From assembly GCF_021083305.1 (NCBI RefSeq), contig NZ_JAJFAY010000001.1, positions 496,001-560,000 on the forward strand: 64,000 nt of DNA, in the 5' to 3' direction. The stretch comes from Haladaptatus sp. DYF46 (GTDB lineage Archaea; Halobacteriota; Halobacteria; Halobacteriales; Haladaptataceae). Under the pieces are notes generated by a model. That model made no database searches and was not told the origin of the DNA. It saw nothing but the letters and a program-made list of their open reading frames with translations. Of this stretch, positions 24,283 through 33,117 are shown piece after piece; positions within the stretch are counted from its first letter, which is position 1; each line of letters begins with the position of its first letter. The translations under genes and the position numbers were made by a program.

Positions 24283-24882
24283 ATGACTAGTAAAAAGATA
24301 GATATCTTTCGTTCGGAACGAGGTCAAGTCGGCATCGGGACGCTCATCGTGTTCATCGCGATGGTGCTGGTCGCGGCTATCGCGGCCGGTGTCCTCATCA
24401 ACACGGCAGGCTTCCTTCAGTCGAAATCCGAGCGAACAGGAACGCAGAGTACAGCACAGGTCACAAATCGTGTCCACGTGATCAGCACGACCGGGAACGT
24501 GACGTACAACTCCTCGATGGATCAACACGTAGTTGATTACGTCAATCTCACAGTGATGAAAGGGTCCGGTTCGGGCGACATCAACCTTTCAACGGCGACG
24601 ATCGAATGGCTCGGACCGGACGACGGACTGATTTTGGTGAACGGAAGCACGCCGGACAAGAAGAATTTCACCATCGAAGCGATTCGCGACAACGACGACA
24701 CGCTTCCCGTCCTCGTCAATCGGGCCGACCGGTTCCGAATCGTCCTCAACACTGGAAAGATGACCGACGGCCTCCAGGAACGCCAGGAGTTCACCCTCAA
24801 GATCGTCACGAACGCCGGCGCGGTGACGTACCACCACAGCATTCCCGAAACGCTGTCGGACAGTCACGCAATCGCGCTATAA
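24283..24882 (+). CDS. archaellin (archaeal flagellin)
   Basis: The 199-residue protein has a type IV pilin-like (class III) signal ending SERG, processed before [13 protein letters not shown], and a long hydrophobic helix (about residues 16-42) that packs into the filament core. The C-terminal part is a beta-rich outer domain. Six N-glycosylation sequons (NVT, NSS, NLT, NLS, NGS, NFT) lie between residues 65 and 145, as expected for a glycosylated archaellin. No other archaellum gene (flaHIJ, arlCDE) is near, so it is an orphan. It could be a minor archaellin or pilin-like protein. Confidence 0.88.
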   Translation: MTSKKIDIFRSERGQVGIGTLIVFIAMVLVAAIAAGVLINTAGFLQSKSERTGTQSTAQVTNRVHVISTTGNVTYNSSMDQHVVDYVNLTVMKGSGSGDINLSTATIEWLGPDDGLILVNGSTPDKKNFTIEAIRDNDDTLPVLVNRADRFRIVLNTGKMTDGLQERQEFTLKIVTNAGAVTYHHSIPETLSDSHAIAL

Positions 24883-24911
24883 CCACACCCCTTTGTCATT
24901 TTTTCGCCCGG

Positions 24912-25712
24912 CTAGCGCCGCCTATCGTGCCACGCGGGGAACTCCTCGCGGACCCGCGTTACCCGCTCCGGATCGATGTCCCGGATCACGATTTCCGGTT
25001 CGTCGCCCGTTCCAGCGAGCAACGTCCCCCACGGATCGTACACCGACGATCGCCCGAGGAGGGTCGCATCCTCGTACGACCCGGACCCGTTGATCGCCGC
25101 GACGAAACACTGGTTCTCGATCGCACGCGCTTGCGTGAGTATCCGCCAGTGTTCGACGCGCGGATACGGCCACGCGCTCGGGACGAGTACCAGCGTCGCG
25201 CCGGCCTCGGCGATGGAGCGATAGAGTTCAGGGAATCGAAGGTCGTAGCAGGTCGTCATCCCGACGGTCACGTCTTCGAACTCGGCGATGCCGAGCGATT
25301 CGCCGGGGACGAGCATCTCCGCTTCGGCCGACTCGTAGCCGAACAAGTGGTGTTTTCGATACACGGCCGCTCGGTTTCCATCACGGTCGAAAAAGACGGA
25401 GGTGTTGGCGAGGCCCTCCTCAGCGGGCGTCTCGTCCGTCGTCTCGGAGAGATCCTCCACGATGCTTCCCGCGAGGACGCCGATATCGTGTTCGTCCGCG
25501 AGGTCGGAGATGCGCGTGAGCGTCGGCCCGTGGAGCGGTTCCGCGTTTCGCTGATACGTCTCGAAGGCGAAGTAGCCGACGTTGAATATCTCGGGGAGTG
25601 CGACGAGGTCCGCACCGCGTTCCGCCGCCGATTCGATGGCCTCGGTCGCGCGACGAACGTTCTCCGCCACGTCACCCCCTTCGATGGCGATCTGTGCGAG
25701 CGCGAGTTTCAC
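24912..25712 (-). CDS. carbon-nitrogen hydrolase (nitrilase superfamily)
   Basis: The 266-residue protein shows the Glu-Lys-Cys triad of the superfamily: Glu41 in LVALPEIF, Lys120 in YRKHHLFGYE and Cys155 in TTCYDLRFPE. The overall pattern is closest to the omega-amidase/Nit2-type amidases that act on alpha-ketoglutaramate or related amides. The GTG at 25712 is the start; it overlaps the stop of the SRPBCC gene as GTGA. The coupling suggests co-expression only; no pathway is apparent from the pair. Confidence 0.9.
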   Translation of the reverse strand: MKLALAQIAIEGGDVAENVRRATEAIESAAERGADLVALPEIFNVGYFAFETYQRNAEPLHGPTLTRISDLADEHDIGVLAGSIVEDLSETTDETPAEEGLANTSVFFDRDGNRAAVYRKHHLFGYESAEAEMLVPGESLGIAEFEDVTVGMTTCYDLRFPELYRSIAEAGATLVLVPSAWPYPRVEHWRILTQARAIENQCFVAAINGSGSYEDATLLGRSSVYDPWGTLLAGTGDEPEIVIRDIDPERVTRVREEFPAWHDRRR

Positions 25713-26140
25713 GAGACGACACCGACCTCTTCGCGCAGCGCGGACTCCAAGTTCGTCAGCTCCTCGTCGAGATGCTTTTTGAAGTAGCGTTCGATGCCCG
25801 GTACGCTTCCCTCGACGACGAACCGGTTGTGAAGTTTGCACCCGGCTTCCGTCTCCTCTATCTTGTGTTCCCCCGTGACGCGCATCGCCGAGGAGCGACC
25901 GACGAACTTCACGTATCGCGGTTCCTCGCGGGTCACGTCCTCGGTCTCGACCGGAATCGTTCTGTTCACGAACGGAATCGGAAGCTCGATGTGCCACGTC
26001 GCCTTTCTCCCGCCGGCCTCGGCATCGTAGTCCGCAACCACGCTGATAGCCTCGGCTCGGCGTTTTGGGTCGGCGATGAACTCCCACACTTCTTCCGGCG
26101 GAACCGGAAGGTCGAAGGTCCGCTCTACCCGGACAGTCAT
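25709..26140 (-). CDS. SRPBCC / CoxG-like lipid- or ligand-binding protein
   Basis: The 143-residue protein follows the START/Bet v 1 (SRPBCC) pattern. It begins with beta-strands VRVERTFDLPVPPEEVWEFI, has a central cluster of charged strands and ends with a long helix ERYFKKHLDEELTNLESAL. Such proteins hold hydrophobic ligands in an inner cavity. It is the first gene of the two-gene unit with the nitrilase-like enzyme. No specific ligand can be assigned. Confidence 0.85.
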   Translation of the reverse strand: MTVRVERTFDLPVPPEEVWEFIADPKRRAEAISVVADYDAEAGGRKATWHIELPIPFVNRTIPVETEDVTREEPRYVKFVGRSSAMRVTGEHKIEETEAGCKLHNRFVVEGSVPGIERYFKKHLDEELTNLESALREEVGVVS

Positions 26141-26178
26141 ACGACTAGATTAGGCTGTAGCGGTAAAAAGCCAGCCAC

Positions 26179-26403
26179 TTAACTCGGACTTACTTTCCAC
26201 GTCGTCGAACGGGCGCGACCCCACTTCTCGATATCCACGTCTTCGGACTTTTCCGCCAATCGAGGGAGCCGAGACCCGACCTGCTTCGATGAGAGTCCGA
26301 GGTGCTTGGCGATGTTCTTTGCGCGGAAGTAGCGCTCACCACCTGCCACGCTCTCGCGCAGGAACTCGAGGATACGCTGCTCCTCGTTGCTGAACTCTGT
26401 CAT
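26179..26403 (-). CDS. DUF7123-like winged-helix protein
   Basis: The 74-residue protein starts at ATG 26403 (MTEFSNEEQRILEFLRES). It has AKNIAKHLGLSSKQVGSRLPRL as the probable recognition region and ends with EKWGRARSTTWKVS, the signature end I recall for the DUF7123 family. It is probably a small DNA-binding protein. The longer frame to 26511 adds unconserved Arg-rich residues and is not used. Confidence 0.75.
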   Translation of the reverse strand: MTEFSNEEQRILEFLRESVAGGERYFRAKNIAKHLGLSSKQVGSRLPRLAEKSEDVDIEKWGRARSTTWKVSPS

Positions 26404-26470
26404 CCTCAGCCCCACTACGCGCCTGACGGCCTTAACCATTATCCTCCGCCGAACAAGTGTCGATTGCGGA

Positions 26471-26659
26471 TCAGTTCTGATAGAGGTGACTCGCCGCCAC
26501 TGCGAGGACACCCGAAACTATCGCTGTTGCAAAGCCCCACGCGGCCGTTTCCGTTCCCGGTGTAACAAACATTACCGCTGCGCCGACGAATGCGAGGAGG
26601 ACGAACAGCACGGAAAGTCCCATTCCCATATCCGTCGTCACCGTCTGTGTTCCTGCCAT
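26471..26659 (-). CDS. small membrane protein (DUF7525-like)
   Basis: The 62-residue protein has a short polar start (MAGTQTVTTDMGMG) and two transmembrane helices (about residues 13-34 and 42-58). I recall this as DUF7525 in haloarchaea. The start at 26659 is favoured over the one at 26668 since related proteins begin MA-T. It is a single-gene unit before the DUF7123 gene. Confidence 0.65.
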   Translation of the reverse strand: MAGTQTVTTDMGMGLSVLFVLLAFVGAAVMFVTPGTETAAWGFATAIVSGVLAVAASHLYQN

Positions 26660-26768
26660 ACGTTCCATTTTCTAGAGCGATGACTTAGTTCATTCTACTC
26701 ACTACGATGGCCACCCCGTTACGCCGCCGATTCGGGAGCTTTTTGACCCCGCTCTCTAGGAACGGCGT

Positions 26769-27971
26769 ATGGGTCTGGGAAACAGTAAGGTACTCTTACG
26801 TCTCGGAAAGCGAGGATTTCTCGTCATCGTACTCGTCGTCGCGCTCGTCGGTACAGGCGTCCTGTACGGCGTTCTAGGCGTTCCGAGCGTCGCGGGTGTC
26901 GACAACGAGTTTGCCAGCGTAACAGATCAAACGACTGGCATCGAAACCGCGCTCGTGGTCGACAACCCGAACCCCATCGGCATCAGCGCGGGCAACACGT
27001 CGGTGGAGTACACGGTCCGGATGAACGACGTGACGATGGCGAACGGGAGCAGGGGGAACCTCGCCCTCGGCAAGGGCAACACGACGCTTCGGTTCTCGAC
27101 GCGGATGCGAAACGACAAGATACCCGAGTGGTGGGTAACACACATCCGTAACGGCGAGAAGACCACACTTCGGCTTCAATCGACGGTTCACTCCTCGCTG
27201 GTGGGCAGGTCGGTTCGCGTCCCGTACAGTCAGCCGATAGAGACGGACATCATCGGCGAGTTCAACTCCACGGAGACGCGCCCCGTGAACGCGAGCGTAC
27301 CGCTCGTTTCCGACCCCGTTCTCTACGTGAACGAGACGAGCGCGAACTGGGGGGCCGTAACGAGCGAGGAGACGCCGATTCGGATGCGGATGCGAGTGTA
27401 CAACCCGAAATCGACGGCGTACACGGTGAGCGAAATCGGATACGACATGACGATGAACGGGATCGCCGTCGGCAACGGAACGACCGACCGACCGTACACG
27501 ATTCCCGGAAAATCGGAGAAGACGCTCCGGATGCGGACGATCATTCGGAACGACCGTCTCGACGACTGGTGGGTCAGTCACCTGGAAAACGGGCAGAAGA
27601 CGGACCTGAAAATCTCGTTTTACGCGAACATCGAACTCCCGAACGGCGATACGATTCGCGTCCCGCTTCGGCAACTCACTTACGAAAAGCGAATAGAGAC
27701 CCACATCTTCGAGAACGACTCGGCCGAAGGAGCGCTCGAAGCGACCGGAAACGCGTCGGCGGGTCCCGTCGGCGACGAAACGTCGACGCCGATGACGACC
27801 ACCGCAGGGAAGACCGAGACGTCCGCGGCGGACGACGATACGACTACGGCGACCGCGACGAGTACCGACGCGGAATCCGCGACGACGACCGATTCGACCG
27901 CGACCGGCACGACCACGGACGACGGCGGTATACTCGGCGACGTCCTCGCCATCGGGAACCGCTTCGACTGA
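26769..27971 (+). CDS. membrane-anchored LEA type 2 (WHy) domain protein
   Basis: An uncleaved N-terminal transmembrane anchor (residues 16-40) is followed by two WHy/LEA14-like domains (about 50-150 and 175-310), each with the pattern of NPNPIGISAGNTSVEYTV or NPKSTAYTVSEIGYDM and KIPEWWVTHIRNGEKT or RLDDWWVSHLENGQKT. The C-terminal 75 residues are a Thr/Ser/Asp-rich, likely glycosylated, tail. The domains face outside. LEA2 proteins are linked to desiccation and osmotic protection in plants; here a surface role in salt or drying stress is inference. Several N-glycosylation sequons are present. Confidence 0.85.
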   Translation: MGLGNSKVLLRLGKRGFLVIVLVVALVGTGVLYGVLGVPSVAGVDNEFASVTDQTTGIETALVVDNPNPIGISAGNTSVEYTVRMNDVTMANGSRGNLALGKGNTTLRFSTRMRNDKIPEWWVTHIRNGEKTTLRLQSTVHSSLVGRSVRVPYSQPIETDIIGEFNSTETRPVNASVPLVSDPVLYVNETSANWGAVTSEETPIRMRMRVYNPKSTAYTVSEIGYDMTMNGIAVGNGTTDRPYTIPGKSEKTLRMRTIIRNDRLDDWWVSHLENGQKTDLKISFYANIELPNGDTIRVPLRQLTYEKRIETHIFENDSAEGALEATGNASAGPVGDETSTPMTTTAGKTETSAADDDTTTATATSTDAESATTTDSTATGTTTDDGGILGDVLAIGNRFD

Positions 27972-28114
27972 CGTAGAAATCACCACCACCGATAGAGTTT
28001 TTATTCCAGCGCGAGCAGATGGGTGTATGACACGGAGTACTCACTCTCCTGGTCGAGTTCTTCTCCCGTGATGAGAATACCGTAACCGCAACGCGGGACG
28101 GTGAATCGATTCGA

Positions 28115-28525
28115 GTGGACATCGATGGCGAAACCTTCGAGCTATCGCGCGAAACCGCCACTGACCTGCAGGACGCGGTCGGCGACGCGCTGACTGAGCG
28201 CCGCGAGTTCTTCCGCACTGCGGGGACGTTCCGCGAGGACGGCAGCTACGAGGTCTCCCGGCGGAGCGCCGACTCCGCGGGCAACGCCAAGGTGTTCCGA
28301 ACGTTCGACGCGATGGCCCGCCTTTTCGCTCGCCTCCCCGAGACGTTCACCGCGGAGGACGTGGGTCGGACCGGAATCACCGGGTCGCGTCGGCACCTGC
28401 TCGTCAGACACTTCGGGGAACACCCCGACTTCCCGTGCCGAATCTCCTCGCGGAACCCGCTGACCGCGGAGAAAGAGGAGGAAACGGCCGTCGCCATGGA
28501 CAAAACGGAGGTCGGTGCCGACTGA
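28115..28525 (+). CDS. DUF7528-like haloarchaeal protein with doubtful 5' end
   Basis: The 136-residue protein has the conserved core FELSRETATDLQDAVGDALT, then RREFFRTAG and a C-terminal TGITGSRRHLLVRHFGEHP. I recall this as DUF7528 or a close relative. The GTG at 28115 is the first start codon in frame. In-frame sequence upstream (from about 28036) still looks coding (VTATRDGESIR), while the only ATG at 28027 is in another frame. The true 5' end may be lost to a frameshift, or the start may be GTG 28115. Confidence 0.6.
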   Translation: MDIDGETFELSRETATDLQDAVGDALTERREFFRTAGTFREDGSYEVSRRSADSAGNAKVFRTFDAMARLFARLPETFTAEDVGRTGITGSRRHLLVRHFGEHPDFPCRISSRNPLTAEKEEETAVAMDKTEVGAD

Positions 28526-28594
28526 CGGCGACGGCGCGGTACGTCTCGAACGGTGTAAAATGCGCACGAAAAGCGGAAACGACGCGGGTCCCGT

Positions 28595-29905
28595 CTACGG
28601 CGTCACGCGGTCGGGGTCGCGCGGGAAGAGGATGGCTTCCTTGATGTTGTCCAGTTCGCCGACCTTCTGGACGAGTCGGTCGATTCCGAGACCGTAGCCA
28701 CCGTGTGGCGGGATGCCGAACCGGAACGCTTCCAGATAGAAGTGGAAGTTCTCGGGGTCGGCCCCTTGTTCTTCCATGTACTCGCTCATCGTCTCGATGT
28801 CGTGTTCACGCTGCCCGCCCGAGGAGAGTTCCTGACCCTTGTAGATGAGGTCGAACTTCCGGGAGGCGATGTCGTCCGCTGGAACGTCCTGTTTGTAGTA
28901 GAACTTCTCGTCCGGGTAGCCGACGACGAAGAAGGCGGGATGGCCCTGTTCCTCGAAGTACTCGCCGAGCAGTTTCTCACCCTTCGTGTCGAGGTCGGTT
29001 TCGTCCTCCGGGACGTGGTCGAACTCGGCGGCGAGGATGTCACGGGCCTCCTCGAACGTGACGCGGGGGAACGGGTCGGTCGGGACGGTGAGTTCGACGC
29101 CCAGCGTCTCCAGTTCGTCCGCAGCGTTCTCGTTGACCCGTTCGAGCGTATGGCGAAGCGACTCCTCCTGAACGTCCATTACGTCGTGATGGTCGTCGAT
29201 GTACGCCAACTCGACGTCGAACATCGAGATTTCGGAGACGTGACGGGAGGTGGCGAACGCTTCCGCGCGAAACGCGGTTCCGGTCTCGTAGATTTTGTCG
29301 AACCCGGCCGCCATGAGCATCTGCTTGTACAGTTGCGGGCTCTGGGAGAGGAACACTTCCTCGCCGTAGTAGACGACGGGGAACAGTTCCGCGCCGCCTT
29401 CCGCACCTTCCTGCGAGAGGAGGGGCGTATCGACGTTGCGGAATCCCTCGCCGTCGAACCACTCCTCCATCGCGTTGACGAGTTTCGAGCGGAGCGAGAA
29501 CACCGCGTACGTTTCGGACGTGCGGAGGTCGATGCTCCGGTTGTCGAGTCGCGTCGAGAGGTCCGACTCGATGTCCTTCGCCACTTCCATCGGAAGCGGG
29601 GAGTCGGCCTCGCTGATGACCTCCAGCGCGGACGGCATGAGTTCGACGCCGCCGGGCGCTTGGTCGCTCGCCTTCACCGACCCGGTAATGCGCACGACGT
29701 CCTCCTTGCCGAGGTCGTTCGACGCCTCGAAGAGGTCCTCGTCGTCCCCCTCCTTGAACACGACCTGCGTCTGTCCTTCCCGGTCCCGGACGATGACGAA
29801 GGAGAGTCCACCGAGGTCCCGAATGTCGTGGACGTGTCCCGCAATCGATACCGTCTCGCTGTCCTGTTCTTCCGTGATGTCGTCAGAATACGTTCGCTCT
29901 ATCAT
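28595..29905 (-). CDS. aspS: aspartyl-tRNA synthetase (archaeal type)
   Basis: The enzyme charges tRNA-Asp and, in its non-discriminating form, tRNA-Asn. The 436-residue protein has an N-terminal OB fold anticodon-binding domain (about 1-105), class II motif 2 [16 protein letters not shown] and motif 3 [15 protein letters not shown], in the archaeal/eukaryal short type with no insertion domain. In archaea with GatCAB this enzyme is often non-discriminating; no asparaginyl-tRNA synthetase is in view. The reading frame uses ATG 29905. Confidence 0.96.
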   Translation of the reverse strand: MIERTYSDDITEEQDSETVSIAGHVHDIRDLGGLSFVIVRDREGQTQVVFKEGDDEDLFEASNDLGKEDVVRITGSVKASDQAPGGVELMPSALEVISEADSPLPMEVAKDIESDLSTRLDNRSIDLRTSETYAVFSLRSKLVNAMEEWFDGEGFRNVDTPLLSQEGAEGGAELFPVVYYGEEVFLSQSPQLYKQMLMAAGFDKIYETGTAFRAEAFATSRHVSEISMFDVELAYIDDHHDVMDVQEESLRHTLERVNENAADELETLGVELTVPTDPFPRVTFEEARDILAAEFDHVPEDETDLDTKGEKLLGEYFEEQGHPAFFVVGYPDEKFYYKQDVPADDIASRKFDLIYKGQELSSGGQREHDIETMSEYMEEQGADPENFHFYLEAFRFGIPPHGGYGLGIDRLVQKVGELDNIKEAILFPRDPDRVTP

Positions 29906-30009
29906 TATCTCGACTACGCTCTATCGTGTTCCCACCGAGTCTGTCGCGGATATTGATTCTTCCGACTACGGGTCGAAAATGGGAGAAATAATCGGGATAG
30001 TCGGGTGGA

Positions 30010-31038
30010 TCAGTTGATGGTCGTGTGCTCGCTCTCCTCGTTGAGCGCCAGATTCGCCGCGATTTCAGCGTTTCGCATCGCGTACTGGGCGGTGTGTTGG
30101 AGACTGACGAGTACGTCACGGACTTCGAGAAGGTCGTCGTTCGACATCTCTGGCAGGTCGGACAGGATATCGGATTCCCGGTCGCCGAGTTCGTGGAACT
30201 TGTGTCTCACTTCGAGCGTCAGGTCGTAGTCCCGTTCAACGCCCGCCTGCACCGCCAACGCGGTCATCTCGTCCACTTGATCCGTGAATTCACGGATTCG
30301 ACGCATGGTCGAACTATCGACTTCGAGCGAGTGTCCGTCCGCTTCGAGGACGATATCCGCGATGTCCTCCGCGTTGTCCGCCGTGAGTTCGAGGTTCTTC
30401 GCGATGGAACGGTAGCCGATGAGCGGGAAACCGCTGTCCAACCCGATGGCGCGGGCGATAGCGGGGTTTTCGTGTGCCGTGAAGATGAGGCGGAGGAGGA
30501 GGACGAAGATTTTGTTCGCCTGTCGTTCCCGGTTGAGTGCCCGCTGTGCGAGGTCCGGGTTCCCGTGGGCGAGCGCCTTCACGGCCTCGCCGCGCATGGT
30601 GCTGCCCGTGTTTTCCAACCGTTCGAGCAGGTTGTCCAAGTCGAAGTCCTCGGGGTCCACCGAGCATCGAATGGCGATGCTCTCCGGCGTCTCCTCGATG
30701 ACGCCGAGACCCATCAACTGCGTCTCGGCGTTGTAGACGGCGTTGATGTGGCTGCTTTCGAGCGTCTCGTCGCTCACGACGTGAATGACGCGCCGTCCCA
30801 AAACGTACTGGGCGACGATGGCGCGTTCGACCGCGTCCGCGTCCAACTGCTCGGTGTGAATCGTCGCCTCCGACTCCTCGTCGTGGGCCGACTCGGGGAG
30901 GACGGTGAGCGTCCCCTTGCCGCTGATGCGAAGCGACACCTCGTCACCCTTCTCCACCCCATGTTGTTGTGCCCACTCCGCCGGGAGGGTCATCGCCAAC
31001 GTCGATGGCCCTAATCGTTGTACCTTCCGTGTTTCCAT
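30010..31038 (-). CDS. phoU: phosphate uptake regulator PhoU with AbrB-type DNA-binding domain
   Basis: Residues 1-45 form an AbrB/SpoVT swapped-hairpin domain (METRKVQRLGPSTLAMTLP), and the rest is two PhoU three-helix bundles (about 110-220 and 220-330) with LRLIFTAHENPAIARAIG and VRHKFHELGDRESDIL. This architecture is common in archaea, where it may bind DNA and thus directly regulate phosphate genes. The 342 residues are normal for this form. A TATA box lies upstream at 31061-31070. Confidence 0.93.
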   Translation of the reverse strand: METRKVQRLGPSTLAMTLPAEWAQQHGVEKGDEVSLRISGKGTLTVLPESAHDEESEATIHTEQLDADAVERAIVAQYVLGRRVIHVVSDETLESSHINAVYNAETQLMGLGVIEETPESIAIRCSVDPEDFDLDNLLERLENTGSTMRGEAVKALAHGNPDLAQRALNRERQANKIFVLLLRLIFTAHENPAIARAIGLDSGFPLIGYRSIAKNLELTADNAEDIADIVLEADGHSLEVDSSTMRRIREFTDQVDEMTALAVQAGVERDYDLTLEVRHKFHELGDRESDILSDLPEMSNDDLLEVRDVLVSLQHTAQYAMRNAEIAANLALNEESEHTTIN

Positions 31039-31060
31039 ATCCTTTCATCCGCGTCAGAAG

Positions 31061-31070
31061 CCTTAAACTT
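31061..31070 (-). promoter_or_regulatory. TATA box of phoU
   Basis: AAGTTTAAGG on the reverse strand is 23-32 bp before the ATG at 31038, consistent with a leaderless or nearly leaderless transcript. Confidence 0.5.
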
Positions 31071-31091
31071 CACCGTATGCCACTAAATGCC

Positions 31092-32156
31092 TCACGATAG
31101 TTTCAACATTCTTCGTTCGAACCGTCCGACGCGTACTTTCCGCCATCCGCGGAGGGACTCGTCCACGTCCTCGTCCCCGGTGTCAGTTCGAAGCACGCCG
31201 ATCCCGTCCAGTTTCGTCTTCGAGGCGACGATTTGCACGTCCGAGCGGCGAATCACATCCGGCGAAATCTGGTGGTTTCCCCGCCCGAAGACGAACCCCT
31301 GTCCGCCGATGGGCGAGACGACGATGACGTTCTCGTCGCCGAGTGCGGCGAGGAGTTCATCCTCGTTCGCGTCGCGGGCGACCACCTCCCCGTCGCGCCA
31401 CACGTCCACCCCGAGCGGCGACCCGTCGAATCCCAACTCGGACTTGATGGCCCCGACGGTGCTTCCCGGCCCGAGAACGTAGGTGACGCCCGGTTTCACG
31501 TCGTCCGCGACGCCGGCCGCGAGGCTTTCGACGGTCCCGCCCCCGAGTTGCTTGCTCGACTGGAGCGACTCCGCTATCGGAACGCTGGCGATGGCTTTCA
31601 GTTCGGCACGCACCTCGCCCGCACGGTAGGCCTCCTCGTCGATGTCGTTCACCTCGCGCTCCTCCACGCGGTCGAACGACGCCGCGACCCGTCCCGCCGC
31701 CTTCGGCGTCACCGCGAACACCGAGGAGTAGATCTTCACCCCGGCGGGGACGCCGAGCATCGGGACGTCCTCCTCGGACTCGGCAATCGTCTCTGCCACG
31801 TCCACGGCGGTTCCGTCCCCGCCGACGAACAAAATCAGGTCGACCTCTTCTGCGACCAGTTTGCGAACGGCCTCGCGGGTGTCCGCCGCGCTCGTGTCCC
31901 CTTTTCCGGGTTCGCCGACGATTTCTGGGTCGAATCCCGTGGCGCGTGCCTCTTCTGCCCCCATCTCACCGCCGTAGGTCAACAGTTCGACGTCCGGCGA
32001 CCGGTCATACAGCGCCGACAGGGCGTCCACGGCCCGCTCGGGTGCGCGTTGCTCCGCTCCGCGGTCCCGCGCCTCCGCTACTTTTCCGTCGGTACCCTTC
32101 AGGCCGACTCGCCCGCCCATCCCCGCGATTGGGTTGACGACCACGCCGATTCGCAT
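31092..32156 (-). CDS. ATP-NAD kinase family protein
   Basis: The 354-residue protein begins MRIGVVVNPIAGMGGRVG and has the NAD-kinase signature FVGGDGTAVDVAE near residue 114. It continues with the beta-rich C-terminal domain (VSPIGGQGFVFGRGNHQ). It phosphorylates NAD or may be a long ATP-NAD kinase paralogue of unsettled substrate; the family often exceeds 350 residues in haloarchaea. It is followed 53 bp later by phoU on the same strand, so they might share a transcript. Confidence 0.85.
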   Translation of the reverse strand: MRIGVVVNPIAGMGGRVGLKGTDGKVAEARDRGAEQRAPERAVDALSALYDRSPDVELLTYGGEMGAEEARATGFDPEIVGEPGKGDTSAADTREAVRKLVAEEVDLILFVGGDGTAVDVAETIAESEEDVPMLGVPAGVKIYSSVFAVTPKAAGRVAASFDRVEEREVNDIDEEAYRAGEVRAELKAIASVPIAESLQSSKQLGGGTVESLAAGVADDVKPGVTYVLGPGSTVGAIKSELGFDGSPLGVDVWRDGEVVARDANEDELLAALGDENVIVVSPIGGQGFVFGRGNHQISPDVIRRSDVQIVASKTKLDGIGVLRTDTGDEDVDESLRGWRKVRVGRFERRMLKLS

Positions 32157-32286
32157 GACCGGGTCTTGGCGTGCGCGGAGGAAAGGCGTGTGGGTATCGA
32201 CAGGGTAGGTGACGTTATCCCATCAGACACCAGTCCACTGGGTGTAGTTCTCAAACCTTAAGAGAGAGCGCAGACAACCGCCGGGT

Positions 32287-32388
32287 ATGACCCCACTCGA
32301 AACCGTTCCAGCAAACGCGGCAGGTATCGTCGTTCTCGTCGTCGGACTCGCGTTCACCGTGGCGTGGCTCGCCTACTTCTACCGTTAG
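32287..32388 (+). CDS. 33-residue single-helix membrane peptide
   Basis: The short frame encodes MTPLETVPANAAG, then a transmembrane helix and the end AWLAYFYR. It is preceded by the 130-bp gap to the NAD-kinase-like gene start, and its stop overlaps the end of the convergent CinA-like gene by 4 bp. Similar tiny haloarchaeal membrane proteins are known but have no function. Confidence 0.55.
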   Translation: MTPLETVPANAAGIVVLVVGLAFTVAWLAYFYR

Positions 32389-33083
32389 GCGTCCTCGTCC
32401 GGCGCTTCGACCCGCTCGCCTAGCCATTCGACCGCCTCTCGGACGGTTTCCTCGTCCGTCCCCTCGATTTTGACGCGCACGTAATCTCCCGGATAGCTCC
32501 CGACTTTCACGTCGAACCGCTCGCGGAGCGTCTCGAATCGGTCGAGGAGCGCGCTCTCGGGTTCGCCTGCCGAAACGGTCCCCGTGTAGTACGGGTCGCC
32601 GTCGAACTCGTCGGCGATGCGGTCGAACATGGCGTGCATCTCGCTCGGCACGCCCGGCAGGACGTAGATGTCCTCGATTTCCGCGCCGGGGGCGACGCCC
32701 ACCTCGTTCGGAAGCATGCGCGACCCCTTCGGGAGGTGGGTCGTCCCGCTCGTCAGGTCGGCGTGCGAGTAGTCCGAATGCTCCTCTATCCACTCGACGG
32801 CTTCCTCGTGTTCCTCGACGGGGACCCCGACGGCCGCCGCGATTCCCTCCATCGTCAAATCGTCGTGCGTCGGGCCGAGGCCGCCGGTGACGAGGACGGC
32901 GTCATACTCGGCGCGGGCCTCGTTCACGACGCGGGCGATGTCGGCTATTCGGTCCGGGACGACGAACACCCGTTCCACGGCCACACCTCGTTCGGTCAGT
33001 CGCTCGCCCAACCACGCGGCGTTCGTGTTGACGGTATCCCCGGAGAGAATCTCGTCTCCGACTGTTACCAGCGCAACGTTCAT
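32385..33083 (-). CDS. CinA-like molybdopterin-binding-domain protein
   Basis: The 232-residue protein contains the MoaB/Mog-type domain VALVTVGDEILSGDTVN at the N-terminus and VTGGLGPTHDD at about residues 65-75. A second part covers residues 160-232. It matches the N-terminal half of competence/damage-inducible CinA, without the nicotinamide-nucleotide deamidase domain. In bacteria CinA proteins cleave ADP-ribose pyrophosphates and recycle pyridine nucleotides, so a role in NAD metabolism is likely. This is also suggested by its location next to an NAD-kinase-like gene. Confidence 0.88.
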   Translation of the reverse strand: MNVALVTVGDEILSGDTVNTNAAWLGERLTERGVAVERVFVVPDRIADIARVVNEARAEYDAVLVTGGLGPTHDDLTMEGIAAAVGVPVEEHEEAVEWIEEHSDYSHADLTSGTTHLPKGSRMLPNEVGVAPGAEIEDIYVLPGVPSEMHAMFDRIADEFDGDPYYTGTVSAGEPESALLDRFETLRERFDVKVGSYPGDYVRVKIEGTDEETVREAVEWLGERVEAPDEDA

Positions 33084-33117
33084 ACGAACCCGTTGGCCGC
33101 GATAAAGAAAAGTACTC

